A stretch of 64,000 nucleotides of DNA from UBA6244 sp965140775 (lineage in GTDB: Bacteria > Bacteroidota > Bacteroidia > Bacteroidales > F082), in assembly GCA_965140775.1 (NCBI GenBank), contig OZ223471.1, positions 3,720,001 through 3,784,000 of the forward strand, given 5' to 3'. The position numbers and the translations under genes are program-made. Shown here in pieces: positions 47,828 to 57,346 of this stretch (positions are counted from its first letter, which is position 1; each line of letters opens with the position of its first letter). The notes under the pieces are model-generated. The model worked only from the letters and a program-made list of their open reading frames with translations. It did no database searches and had not been told where the DNA came from.

Positions 47828-48787
47828 ATGAGTCAGTTATCAGAATTTAGCCTGGGCGACAAACTGAAACCCAAAGGCGCCATACAAACGGTTGGTATCG
47901 TCGGCTGTGGCGAAGTAGGCCAGGAACTAACCATTATGATTTCAAAATCGGGCATGGACGTAGTTTTTATCGACGTGAGCGAAGAACGAATCCATGAGAT
48001 TTTTCAACAAATAAACGAGAGGTTGGATCGCGTAATTCGCCATTGGGGCATTACTGCTTCAGAAAAACGGTTGATTCTGTCACGCATCAGCGGAAACACC
48101 CAGTTTTCGAGTTTGGCCAAATGCCAGATAGTGATTGAAACCATCAGCTCCAGAAAATCAGGAACCATGCTCGAAATGCGTAAAAGCATCTTCCAACAAA
48201 TTGAAAAGGAAGTGGATGACGACACCCTGATTTCGTCCAACCTAAGCACCCTGATGATTTCAGATTTGGCAGCCGCGCTAAAAAAACCCGATCGCGCCAT
48301 TGGCATGCACTTCATCGAACCCATCGACAAAACACACATCGTTGAGGTGGTGCGTGCCCTGCGTTCATCCGAAGAGGCCTTCGAAAAAGCATCCCGATTT
48401 TGCCAGATGGTGAACAAAAAAGTGATCCAGATTCATGAATCACCCGGCAACATCAGCACCCGCATGATTATCCCCATGATCAACGAAGCATGCGAATTGC
48501 TCATGGAAGGTGTGGCCTCCATTCAGGACATTGATGAAACCATGCGCGAAGCAGCAGGTAACAACTCAGGACCATTTGAATTGGCCGACCGTATTGGTCT
48601 GGATAAAATCCTGAAATACATGGACAACCTCTACGCCGAATACGGTGAAAAAAAATACAAAGCCTCCCCCATCATCAAACGTCTGGTGAGGGCCAATTAC
48701 CTTGGCCGCCATGTGGGCAAAGGTTTTTATAATTACGAAAGTGGGAAACTTGTTGGAAATACCATCACCTGCTCCATCATCCAATAA
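47828..48787 (+). CDS. 3-hydroxyacyl-CoA dehydrogenase
   Basis: 319 residues: an NAD-binding Rossmann domain (V-G-I-V-G-C-G-E-V-G, residues ~20-30) and the helical C-terminal domain of the 3-hydroxybutyryl-CoA dehydrogenase family. The catalytic His is in I-G-M-H-F-I-E-P and the partner Glu in H-I-V-E-V-V; the S-S-N-L-S-T segment precedes them. It would oxidise 3-hydroxyacyl-CoA or reduce acetoacetyl-CoA. It lies between pta and ackA, an unusual place that links it to acetyl-CoA flow, perhaps in butyrate-type metabolism or fatty-acid breakdown. The start follows the pta stop by 28 bases. Confidence 0.9.
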   Translation: MSQLSEFSLGDKLKPKGAIQTVGIVGCGEVGQELTIMISKSGMDVVFIDVSEERIHEIFQQINERLDRVIRHWGITASEKRLILSRISGNTQFSSLAKCQIVIETISSRKSGTMLEMRKSIFQQIEKEVDDDTLISSNLSTLMISDLAAALKKPDRAIGMHFIEPIDKTHIVEVVRALRSSEEAFEKASRFCQMVNKKVIQIHESPGNISTRMIIPMINEACELLMEGVASIQDIDETMREAAGNNSGPFELADRIGLDKILKYMDNLYAEYGEKKYKASPIIKRLVRANYLGRHVGKGFYNYESGKLVGNTITCSIIQ

Positions 48788-48806
48788 TTAAAAAACGAGT
48801 TCGAAA

Positions 48807-50000
48807 ATGAAAATTATTGTTCTGAACTGTGGTAGTTCATCCATCAAATACCAACTTTTTGAAATGCCCTCCAAACAGGTGATTGCCAAAGGCCTGGTGG
48901 ACAAAATCGGACTGAAGGGCAGTGCCATCAAACACGAAAAAACAGGTGCCCCTGCTGCAAAAATCGAAGGCGAAATTCTCGATCACCAACAAGGCATCGA
49001 ATACTTGCTGGGTATCTTGATCAGCAAAGAATATGGCAGCATCAGCTCCATCGAAGAAATTCAGGCAGTAGGTCACCGTGTGGTACATGGTGCCGAAGAA
49101 TTTAGCGGAAGCGTGTTGATTACCGACGAAGTAATTAACGCCCTCGAAGTTTCAACCGAATTGGCACCGCTACACAATCCGCCCAACCTCAAGGGGATTT
49201 ACGCCATGCAACAGCTGCTTCCACACGTAAAACAAGTGGGTGTATTCGATACGGCTTTCCACCAAACCATGCCCGAACATGTGTACCTGTACGCCATCCC
49301 TTACATCTTGTACGAAAAATACAAAATCAGAAGATACGGATTTCATGGAACCAGTCACAAATATGTATCGCAACGTGCTTGTGAAATTTTGGGCGTTGAC
49401 ATTCAAACCCAGAAGATTATCACCTGCCACCTTGGTAACGGTGCTTCCATGACAGCCATTAAAAACGGAAAATCCTTCGATACCTCCATGGGCATGACCC
49501 CGACGGAAGGTCTAATGATGGGAACCCGTTCAGGTGATATCGACCCGGGTACACTGTTGTACATTGCCGACAAAGAACAAACCAGCATTGGATATACCAA
49601 CACCTTGCTCAACAAATTCTCGGGTGTGGTGGGCGTGTCGGGAGTTTCGTCGGACATGCGTGACGTGGAAAACGCCGCCAACGAAGGCAACCACCGCGCT
49701 CAGGTAGCTCTGGACATGTATGCCTACCGGGCCAAAAAATATATTGGCGCCTATGCCGCGGCCCTCGAAGGCGTTGACATGATCGTATTTACGGGAGGAA
49801 TTGGTGAAAACGATACCGAAACCCGTAAGAAAACGCTTAAAGGTTTGGAATTTTTAGGTATTGACATTGATCCCGAAAAGGAAAATGTGAGAGGAAAAGA
49901 AACCGTTATCAGCACTCCTCAATCGAAGGTAAAAGTGTTGGTTGTGCCTACCGATGAGGAGTTGATGATTGCCAACGACACCTACGAAATTGTTTGCTGA
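48807..50000 (+). CDS. ackA: Acetate kinase
   Basis: 397 residues, full length, with both acetate/sugar-kinase signatures: the N-terminal V-L-N-C-G-S-S-S-I-K-Y and G-F-H-G-T-S-H-K-Y-V, plus the ATP-site T-C-H-L-G-N-G-A-S and F-T-G-G-I-G-E-N. It makes acetate and ATP from acetyl phosphate. It is 19 bases after the hydroxyacyl-CoA dehydrogenase gene and is closed by a strong terminator. With pta it gives substrate-level phosphorylation, in line with a fermentative or anaerobically respiring organism. Confidence 0.97.
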   Translation: MKIIVLNCGSSSIKYQLFEMPSKQVIAKGLVDKIGLKGSAIKHEKTGAPAAKIEGEILDHQQGIEYLLGILISKEYGSISSIEEIQAVGHRVVHGAEEFSGSVLITDEVINALEVSTELAPLHNPPNLKGIYAMQQLLPHVKQVGVFDTAFHQTMPEHVYLYAIPYILYEKYKIRRYGFHGTSHKYVSQRACEILGVDIQTQKIITCHLGNGASMTAIKNGKSFDTSMGMTPTEGLMMGTRSGDIDPGTLLYIADKEQTSIGYTNTLLNKFSGVVGVSGVSSDMRDVENAANEGNHRAQVALDMYAYRAKKYIGAYAAALEGVDMIVFTGGIGENDTETRKKTLKGLEFLGIDIDPEKENVRGKETVISTPQSKVKVLVVPTDEELMIANDTYEIVC

Positions 50001-50016
50001 CATGAGTTTTATGCAT

Positions 50017-50048
50017 AAAAAAAGCAGCCACGCGGCTGCTTTTTTTTA
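50017..50048. terminator. Bidirectional intrinsic terminator
   Basis: AGCAGCC-ACGC-GGCTGCT stem with an A-tract before and a T-tract after, between convergent ackA and the GIN-domain gene. Confidence 0.9.
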
Positions 50049-50062
50049 TGCCATTAAATTGA

Positions 50063-51646
50063 TTACCAACCCACCAGGGTAATACCTGCCGAGAACGGGT
50101 ATAGTTCAGGACCTCTGTCCTTTTGAAACATGGTATTCAGTGAATAGGTGGCGTATAAGTTGATGATGCCGTATCCGAAACGCACCGACACATCAAATTT
50201 GAAAGGTGCCAATTTGTAGCTGTTGAAGTCTTTCACGATATTGCGGTTTCCGCCGGCGGGCGATTTTAGTGTTTGAACTGTTTGGCCGGTTACAGGGTCG
50301 GTTATTGTGAAAACGGCATTCGACTCGTTGTAATAAATTTTGGTGTGGGTACTCAGGCGAGCACTGATTAAACCACCTGCGGCAAAATGGAACCGGTGGT
50401 TTCGGTTTTCCTGATTGGTTTGGATTTCGTAAAACAAAGGTATCGTGAGGTAAAATGCAGTAAGTTTGGATTTTCGCACCGAAATATCCTTCATATAGTA
50501 TCCGGCAATGGAACCCGAATCCGGTGTGAGGTAGGTAGGATTTGAAAAACGGTAATTGTTCCAGGTTAAACCCAAACCCGTTACCAGACCCATGTTGTTT
50601 CTCTTGCTGAGCGAGATATTCTGTTCGTACAGGTTGAGGTTTACGTTGATGGATTTTTCCATGCGCAACGACAGGTAATCGTCAGCTTTGTCAAAATCCA
50701 TGTTAAAATCAGGGGTGAGGTATCCGTTAAGACCTATATCAACACCGCCCCAACTGCCATTGAAACGCTTTCTGCGGTTGCGTTCCCATTTTACATCTCC
50801 ATCATCGGTAACCACCAGGCGATGACGGCCAAGCGCCACAACGGTGGTATCGCCGTCAACCACTTCAAAATTGAGGGTTCCAAACGATACTTTGGTGGTA
50901 TCTGAATAACCATGATGACGGTTTTCCACATCACCGACAATGACCACACTTTGGGTATTTTTCCCGTTTCTAACCACGACCAGGTCGGGGTTTTTGGCGA
51001 ATCGCACCTCCGAAGCACCTGATGCATCATAGGTAAGCGAAGAGGTGGCATTTACGGTGCAATTACTTGCTCCGCTAGCGTTTACCACCGAATTAACAGT
51101 TTCGAGCGACTTGGCCATAACCTCTGAGGCACCGCTGCACGAAATGGTACAGGTAGTGGCTTTTCCGGCCAATACCACATCAGAAGCACCCGAAACTTCC
51201 AGCATGGCCGAGGTATAGTCGAGTTGGAGATCAACATCAGAAGCACCACTAATGTGTAGCCTCAGGTCGTCGCCCGTCAATACACCCTCCGATTTTACAT
51301 CTGTGGCGCCCGAAACCTTAATGGTTTTAAAGCTGGGAGCGGTAACATAGAAGCGCATGGTGGTGTATTTTTTGATGAATTTACTGTCGGAAAACTCCAA
51401 CATGCCATTGCTTACTTCTAACTCAACGTAATCCTGCAGGTTGGAGTCGGTTTCTACAATTACCTTGCATACATCGCCCGGAATCAGCACTACTTCGCGC
51501 GCTCCACCCACTTTGATCGAATTAAACGTTTCAACGGTGCGTTCTTGTTTGATTACTTCACCGTTTCCTTTTTGCTGAGCCATGGTCAACGAGGAAAATC
51601 CCAACATGAACAAGCCCATAATCAATATAAATACTACTTTTTTCAT
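50063..51646 (-). CDS. GIN-domain (DUF2807) protein with C-terminal outer-membrane barrel
   Basis: 527 residues when started at 51646, which gives a clean signal peptide (M-K-K-V-V-F-I-L-I-M, cut after T-M-A-Q). An upstream in-frame ATG at 51823 is possible but would bury that signal. Residues ~30-240 are a head-GIN/DUF2807 beta-helix with the recurring V-S-G-A-S-D-V motif. The rest has the strand pattern of a small outer-membrane barrel (PorT-like). The combination of both in one protein suggests a surface-exposed adhesin-like head tethered by its own barrel; function is not known. Confidence 0.8.
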   Translation of the reverse strand: MKKVVFILIMGLFMLGFSSLTMAQQKGNGEVIKQERTVETFNSIKVGGAREVVLIPGDVCKVIVETDSNLQDYVELEVSNGMLEFSDSKFIKKYTTMRFYVTAPSFKTIKVSGATDVKSEGVLTGDDLRLHISGASDVDLQLDYTSAMLEVSGASDVVLAGKATTCTISCSGASEVMAKSLETVNSVVNASGASNCTVNATSSLTYDASGASEVRFAKNPDLVVVRNGKNTQSVVIVGDVENRHHGYSDTTKVSFGTLNFEVVDGDTTVVALGRHRLVVTDDGDVKWERNRRKRFNGSWGGVDIGLNGYLTPDFNMDFDKADDYLSLRMEKSINVNLNLYEQNISLSKRNNMGLVTGLGLTWNNYRFSNPTYLTPDSGSIAGYYMKDISVRKSKLTAFYLTIPLFYEIQTNQENRNHRFHFAAGGLISARLSTHTKIYYNESNAVFTITDPVTGQTVQTLKSPAGGNRNIVKDFNSYKLAPFKFDVSVRFGYGIINLYATYSLNTMFQKDRGPELYPFSAGITLVGW

Positions 51647-51977
51647 TTGATGCGTTTTTAGTGATTTTGAACGTATGACGGGGAGGTGGCTTGTTTTGTT
51701 ACAGGCATATGCCATTTGATTGAAAAAATTATCCTTCAAAAAAGTAAAACAAGCCATGAAATCTTCAAAATAAATTGATTTTCTGAACATTCCCCGGATA
51801 GCTAAATGAAGAAAATCGGTCATTTTTTTATTTTAGCGCTCCGTTAGGAGCTTAATATGGGTAGAAAAAATGTTTTTCCCCCTACGATTTATTTCTAACC
51901 ATGCGCTTTCCCAACGAGAAATATTCAGACAGTTTTTCAGTGGGTAATTTTTGGTTGTGCTGTTTTTCGGGACAGAC

Positions 51978-52916
51978 TCAAAGTTCCAACGCCTTAATTT
52001 TACGTGCAAGCGTTTCGGCCATTTTCATGTTCGACTGGTGGGTCCATCCGGCAATATGTGGGGTAAGCACCACATTTTCCATGCCCGTAAGTCTTGAAAA
52101 ATCGGGCGAATCCTGAATGGCTTCAAAGGAAAGCCCTTCGTACTCAAGCACATCAAGGCAAGCACCCAATACCTTTTTTTCATCCATTGCATCCATCAAA
52201 TGGCGTGTGTTCACCACCTTTCCCCGGGAAGTATTAATCAGGTAAAAAGGCTTTTTGAATTTGTTAATAAGTTCTTTATCAAACAGGTAAGTGGTTTCCT
52301 CGGTGAGTGGCACATGAAAACTGAGAATATCGGATTGTTCACAAAGGTCATCCATACCGACTTCACCAACGTAGTCATTTCCAAAACCGGATTTATACTT
52401 ATCGTAAGCCAATAGCTGTACATCAAACCCACGCAATTTCCGGGCAAACGCGCTTCCGGTGTTACCATAGCCCACGATGCCCACAGTTTTTCCGCCCAGC
52501 TCAATGCCCCTGTTTTGCTCACGAAGCCAGATACCCTTTCGTACTTCGGGGTCGGCAATCAACAGGCGATTAAACAAGGTTAGCAGCATCGCCACAGCCT
52601 GCTCGGCCACCGCATCGCGATTGCCTTCGGGGGCATTGAGGCATGCCACGCCATGCTTTTGGGCCTCAGCCACATCAATGTTTTCCATGCCGGCGCCCAC
52701 CCGTGCAACAAACTGAAGTTGGGTAGCCATGACAAAAAATTCTGCATCCAATTTTATCTTACTTCTGATAACCACACCCTGGTAGTTGGAAACAATCTGA
52801 AGAAAATCGGTTCGCTTATAAGCAGGAAAAAAATCACAAACAAAACCCATTTGCTCCAACAATTCGGTGAGCAAAGGGTGGGTATCATCGATAAAAAGTA
52901 CTTTTCTTTCCTTCAT
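51978..52916 (-). CDS. D-isomer 2-hydroxyacid dehydrogenase (SerA-like)
   Basis: 312 residues with the two-domain fold: substrate-binding V-I-R-S-K-I-K-L, the NAD site V-G-I-V-G-Y-G-N-T-G-S, then I-N-T-S-R-G-K-V-V and the catalytic His in L-T-P-H-I-A-G-W-T-H. 3-phosphoglycerate dehydrogenase is likely but glyoxylate/hydroxypyruvate or lactate-type activity cannot be ruled out. It lacks the C-terminal ACT domain of many SerA proteins. The start could also be three codons earlier at 52925. A TACTTTTG box at 52974-52981 is its probable promoter. Confidence 0.88.
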   Translation of the reverse strand: MKERKVLFIDDTHPLLTELLEQMGFVCDFFPAYKRTDFLQIVSNYQGVVIRSKIKLDAEFFVMATQLQFVARVGAGMENIDVAEAQKHGVACLNAPEGNRDAVAEQAVAMLLTLFNRLLIADPEVRKGIWLREQNRGIELGGKTVGIVGYGNTGSAFARKLRGFDVQLLAYDKYKSGFGNDYVGEVGMDDLCEQSDILSFHVPLTEETTYLFDKELINKFKKPFYLINTSRGKVVNTRHLMDAMDEKKVLGACLDVLEYEGLSFEAIQDSPDFSRLTGMENVVLTPHIAGWTHQSNMKMAETLARKIKALEL

Positions 52917-52973
52917 TGTAAACATATAGCTTAAATTTGCATCTTATTCGCATGGACCGCTCGGGGTATGAGG

Positions 52974-52981
52974 CAAAAGTA
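52974..52981 (-). promoter_or_regulatory. -7 promoter box of the hydroxyacid dehydrogenase gene
   Basis: TACTTTTG on the minus strand. On the plus strand TAAATTTG at 52932-52939 could serve the divergent exporter gene. Confidence 0.5.
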
Positions 52982-53063
52982 CGACTAAACTGCCAAAATA
53001 TTCAGAATTATCATTTGAATGCGGATATTTAACTATTTTCGATAGATATAAAACAGTTGGCAG

Positions 53064-55466
53064 ATGTGGCAGTTTGTGGTGCGGATGATATTACGGAACC
53101 GGTTGACAATTTTAATTGTAATTGGGTTATTGACGATTTTTATGGCATGGGAGGGCTCCGGCATCAAGATGTCGTACGAAATGGCACGAATGCTTCCGGA
53201 AACAGACCCCATATCACAAGAATACGACCATTTTAAGGAACAGTTTGGGCAAGACGGAAGTGTGATTTTTGTGGCCATACAAGATCCCGACCTCTATACC
53301 CTGGATCACTTCAATCAGTGGTACGACATCAGCTACAAAGTGCTGAATATTGAAGGTGTGGAGGAAGTAGTATCAGTGGCACGGGTTTACAATCTGGTGC
53401 GAAACGACAGCCTGAAAAAATTCGAGTTTAAACCCATTATCTCGTCACGTCCCGAACGACAAGGACAAGTGGATACCATCAAGCAAACCATTTACAGCCT
53501 GCCCTTTTACGACAACCGCCTTCTGAACAAAGAAACAAATGTAACCCTGATGATGATCACCCTCGATAAAGAGGTGTTAAATTCCAAAGCACGTGTTGGA
53601 CTTGTTGGGCAGATTAAAGAAATTGTAGATGAATACGGTACCGACAACCACATCGAAGTGTATTATTCGGGCCTGCCTTACATACGTACCATCACCTCCA
53701 AAAAAATACAAAACGAGTTGTTGCTTTTCGTGTTGTTGTCGTTGGTGATAGCTTCCATATTATTGTTCGTCCTGTTCCGCTCCATGCGTGCGGTGATGTT
53801 TGCCATGCTGGTAGTGGTAATCGCGGTAATCTGGGTATTGGGCACCACAGTTTTGTTGGGATACAAAATCACCATCCTCACGGGAATTTTGCCTCCATTG
53901 TTGATTGTGATAGGGGTGGAAAATTCCATTTTTCTGCTCAACAAATACCTGAGCGAATTCAGGGCTCATGGCAACAAAGTAAAAGCCCTGTCGCGCATGA
54001 TTTCGCGTATCGGCAACGCCAACTTGCTCACCAACGCCACCACGGCTGCTGGTTTCGCGGCGTTCATTGTAACCAGCAATGCCCTTTTGGTTGAATTTGG
54101 CATCGTGGCCTCACTCAATATTTTGGTCACCTATCTGCTTTCGTTGTTTCTACTCCCCATTTTATTCAGTTATTTCCCGGAACCCAAAGACAAACACCTG
54201 AAGCATCTGGAAAAGGGGCTCATCAACCGGATTGTGGTGGAGGTAACCAAAATTGTTATTACACGAAGGAGAATCATTTATACCATCACCATCATCTTGT
54301 TTTTGACCGCCATTTTTGGGATCACCAAGCTCAAAACCACCGGAAACATCGTGGATGACATCTCCAAAAAGGACAAGCTGTACAAGGACATGATTTTTTT
54401 GGAGCAAAACTTTAAAGGAGTGATGCCACTTGAAATAACCATCGACACCAAAAAACCCAAGGGAATCCTAAAATTGTCCACCCTGCAAAAGATAGACCAA
54501 CTACAAGATGTACTCGAAACCTACCCTGAATTTGCCAAACCACTGTCGGTGGTGGAAGTGGTAAAATCGGCAAAGCAAGCATTTTATCGCGGCAATCCCA
54601 ACATGTATTCCTTGCCAAACAACCAGGAAAAAAACTTTATTCTGGGCTATGTCCCCAATTTGGGTGGTGGCAAGAAAAGCATCCTCAACGCTTTTGTTGA
54701 CAGCAGCTTACAAATTACCCGCGTATCAGCACAGCTGGCCAATATCGGCACCAACGACATTGAACGCATATTGGCCGATTTGGAACCCAAGGTGGATAAA
54801 ATATTCCCTCCCGATCAATACGACGTACACCTAACCGGAACCAGCGTGGTATTTTTAAAAGGAACCAACTACCTGGTTAACAATCTATTTATGAGTCTGG
54901 GGTTGGCATTAGTGGTGATTACCATATTGATGGCGCTCATTTTCTCGTCGGTACGGATGATACTTATTTCGTTGGTTCCCAACCTGATACCACAGATACT
55001 GACTGCCGGCATGATGGGATATTTCGACATTAGCATCAAACCGTCCACCATTTTAATTTTTAGCATTGCCCTGGGTATCAGTGTGGATAACACCATTCAC
55101 TTTTTGTCGCGATACAGGCTTCAACTGAAACACCACAACTGGAATATCCGAAAATCGGTATTGGCTGCCCTGGAAGAAACCGGTTATAGCATGATTTATT
55201 CGGCTATTGTTTTATTCTTTGGATTCTATATCTTTACACTCTCCTCCTTTGGAGGCACCGAGGCGTTGGGTTATCTGGTTTCATTCACCCTTGTTGTAGC
55301 CTTATTGTCGAACCTGTTTGTATTGCCATCGTTGCTTTTAAGCCTGGATAAAAAATTGATAACCAAATCGTTTAAAGAACCCATGGTGGAGGTTTTTGAT
55401 GAGGAAGAAGACACCGAGCTCGATAACCTGCTCATAGAAGAACTTAAATCAGAAGAAAAAAACTAA
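53064..55466 (+). CDS. RND/MMPL-family exporter
   Basis: 800 residues with the RND layout: helix 1 (~residues 10-28), a large periplasmic loop, five or six helices at ~210-380, a second loop, and helices at ~620-770. The intramembrane G-x-x-x-D/N motifs occur (G-V-E-N-S-I-F-L-L-N-K and G-I-S-V-D-N-T-I-H-F). It belongs to the two-repeat MMPL/HpnN-like exporters that move lipids or hydrophobic compounds; the cargo is not known. An acidic C-terminal tail (E-E-E-D-T-E-L-D) follows the last helix. rmlA begins 11 bases later, so they share a transcript. Confidence 0.87.
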   Translation: MWQFVVRMILRNRLTILIVIGLLTIFMAWEGSGIKMSYEMARMLPETDPISQEYDHFKEQFGQDGSVIFVAIQDPDLYTLDHFNQWYDISYKVLNIEGVEEVVSVARVYNLVRNDSLKKFEFKPIISSRPERQGQVDTIKQTIYSLPFYDNRLLNKETNVTLMMITLDKEVLNSKARVGLVGQIKEIVDEYGTDNHIEVYYSGLPYIRTITSKKIQNELLLFVLLSLVIASILLFVLFRSMRAVMFAMLVVVIAVIWVLGTTVLLGYKITILTGILPPLLIVIGVENSIFLLNKYLSEFRAHGNKVKALSRMISRIGNANLLTNATTAAGFAAFIVTSNALLVEFGIVASLNILVTYLLSLFLLPILFSYFPEPKDKHLKHLEKGLINRIVVEVTKIVITRRRIIYTITIILFLTAIFGITKLKTTGNIVDDISKKDKLYKDMIFLEQNFKGVMPLEITIDTKKPKGILKLSTLQKIDQLQDVLETYPEFAKPLSVVEVVKSAKQAFYRGNPNMYSLPNNQEKNFILGYVPNLGGGKKSILNAFVDSSLQITRVSAQLANIGTNDIERILADLEPKVDKIFPPDQYDVHLTGTSVVFLKGTNYLVNNLFMSLGLALVVITILMALIFSSVRMILISLVPNLIPQILTAGMMGYFDISIKPSTILIFSIALGISVDNTIHFLSRYRLQLKHHNWNIRKSVLAALEETGYSMIYSAIVLFFGFYIFTLSSFGGTEALGYLVSFTLVVALLSNLFVLPSLLLSLDKKLITKSFKEPMVEVFDEEEDTELDNLLIEELKSEEKN

Positions 55467-55477
55467 ACTTTTATCAC

Positions 55478-56341
55478 ATGAAAGGAATCATTCTTGCCGG
55501 CGGCGCCGGAACACGACTCCACCCCCTCACCATCGCAGTGAGCAAACAGTTGATGCCCATCTACGACAAACCCATGATATACTATCCTTTGTCGGTGTTG
55601 ATGATGGCCGGGATTAAGGAAATTTTGATCATCTCCACCCCCCACGACTTGCCCAATTTCAAACTGTTGTTAGGCGATGGCAGTCAGATCGGGTGTGATA
55701 TTCAGTATGCCGAACAGGTGATTCCCAACGGATTGGCACAGGCATTTGTCATTGGCGAGGAGTTTATTGGCAACGACAAAGTTTCGCTTATTTTGGGCGA
55801 CAATATATTTTATGGAAGTGGTCTGCAGGATTTGTTGATGAAAAACAGCGATCCCACAGGTGGCGTTGTGTTTGCCTATCATGTTTCCGACCCCGAACGT
55901 TATGGTGTGGTGGAGTTTGATGAAAAATTTAACGCCATTTCCATCGAAGAAAAACCACAACAACCCAAGTCGTCGTATGCCGTTCCCGGACTATATTTTT
56001 ACGACAATTCAGTGGTGGAAGTTGCCAAAAACTTAAAACCCAGTGCCCGTGGTGAATATGAAATTACCGATGTCAACAAATATTATCTGAAAGAAGGCAA
56101 ACTTAAGGTGGGTATGCTTAGCAGAGGAACGGCCTGGTTGGATACGGGTACTTTTTCTTCATTAACACAGGCGTCTCAGTTTGTGGAGGTTATTCAGGAA
56201 CGTCAAGGACTTAAAATCGGATGTATCGAAGAAATCGCCTACAAAAAAGGATTTATCAACGCTGAGCAACTGAAAGCCATCGCCGAACCTTTGCTGAAAA
56301 GTGGTTACGGAACCTACCTGATGGGGCTGTTGAAACACTAA
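55478..56341 (+). CDS. rmlA: Glucose-1-phosphate thymidylyltransferase
   Basis: 287 residues, full length. The nucleotidyltransferase signature G-I-I-L-A-G-G-A-G-T-R-L-H-P opens the protein, followed by Y-D-K-P-M-I-Y-Y-P-L, L-G-D-N-I-F-Y-G and Y-G-V-V-E-F-D, with the sugar-site E-I-T-D-V-N. It makes dTDP-glucose for rhamnose-type surface sugars. The other rml genes are not in the window. It lies between the exporter and the polyprenyl synthase genes in the same direction, 21 bases from the latter. Confidence 0.96.
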   Translation: MKGIILAGGAGTRLHPLTIAVSKQLMPIYDKPMIYYPLSVLMMAGIKEILIISTPHDLPNFKLLLGDGSQIGCDIQYAEQVIPNGLAQAFVIGEEFIGNDKVSLILGDNIFYGSGLQDLLMKNSDPTGGVVFAYHVSDPERYGVVEFDEKFNAISIEEKPQQPKSSYAVPGLYFYDNSVVEVAKNLKPSARGEYEITDVNKYYLKEGKLKVGMLSRGTAWLDTGTFSSLTQASQFVEVIQERQGLKIGCIEEIAYKKGFINAEQLKAIAEPLLKSGYGTYLMGLLKH

Positions 56342-56362
56342 TTATCGTCGAAAAAATACGGA

Positions 56363-57337
56363 ATGAAAAATTACGAGCAACTGATTGGTTATTTTGAAAA
56401 CCAGTTGGATAAACAAAATTTTTCGGGCGAACCGAAAGAATTGTACGAACCCATTACCTATACCATCAGCTATGGGGGCAAACGCATCCGGCCGGTACTT
56501 ACCCTGATGGCCTGCGAACTGTTTTGTGGAGACGCCCAAAAAGCTTTACCTCAGGCCATTGCCATCGAACTGTTTCATAATTTTACCCTCATTCATGACG
56601 ATATCATGGACAATGCGCCCATTCGCAGAGGTAAAGAAACTGTGTACAGAAAGTGGAATGGAAACATCGCCATTCTTTCCGGCGACACCTTGTTTGCGCT
56701 GGCTTATCAGTATGCACAACAGGCCGACAAGGAAATTCTTCACCTCATACTCAGCGTATTCAACCAAACGGCCATCGAGGTTTGTGAAGGTCAGCAGTTC
56801 GATTTGAACTACGAAACCAACAACCACGTAACCGTGGATGAATACATCAACATGATTCGATTGAAAACGGGGGTGCTGTTTGGTGCCAGCTTAAAAATTG
56901 GCGCCATCATTGGTGGAGCCGCACAGGAAGATGCCGACAACCTGTATCATTTTGGGGTAAACATCGGATTGGGATTTCAGTTGCAGGACGATTTGCTCGA
57001 CACCTTTGGCGATGAGTCGGTTTTTGGTAAGAAAACCGGGGGAGACATCATCACCAACAAGAAAACCTTTTTGTATTTGAAGGCGCTGGAATGTTGCGAA
57101 AAAGCCACCCACGACCACCTGGTGAGTTTGTACAACACCACCGAAATTGATCCTGAAAATAAAATCAAAGAGGTGAAATCAATTTTCAACCAGCTGGATA
57201 TAAAGAGATTGGCATCGGACGAAATTGAAACCTATTACAACAGGGGAATGGACTTCTTAAACCGTGTTACCCTCCACGACGATGACAAAGAAATCCTGAT
57301 CGACATTGCCTCGAAGATGATACAACGGGATAAATAA
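56363..57337 (+). CDS. Polyprenyl synthetase (trans-isoprenyl diphosphate synthase)
   Basis: 324 residues with the two Asp-rich motifs of the family: L-I-H-D-D-I-M-D near residue 85 and Q-L-Q-D-D-L-L-D near 210, both binding Mg-diphosphate. G-G-K-R-I-R-P is the IPP-binding segment. It condenses IPP with allylic diphosphates, for quinone side chains or undecaprenyl-type precursors; chain length cannot be read securely. A link to menaquinone, used by the PsrC-like anchor, is possible. It is the third gene of the exporter-rmlA unit and meets the ABC-F gene tail to tail 10 bases on. Confidence 0.93.
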   Translation: MKNYEQLIGYFENQLDKQNFSGEPKELYEPITYTISYGGKRIRPVLTLMACELFCGDAQKALPQAIAIELFHNFTLIHDDIMDNAPIRRGKETVYRKWNGNIAILSGDTLFALAYQYAQQADKEILHLILSVFNQTAIEVCEGQQFDLNYETNNHVTVDEYINMIRLKTGVLFGASLKIGAIIGGAAQEDADNLYHFGVNIGLGFQLQDDLLDTFGDESVFGKKTGGDIITNKKTFLYLKALECCEKATHDHLVSLYNTTEIDPENKIKEVKSIFNQLDIKRLASDEIETYYNRGMDFLNRVTLHDDDKEILIDIASKMIQRDK

Positions 57338-57346
57338 ACCCGGAAT

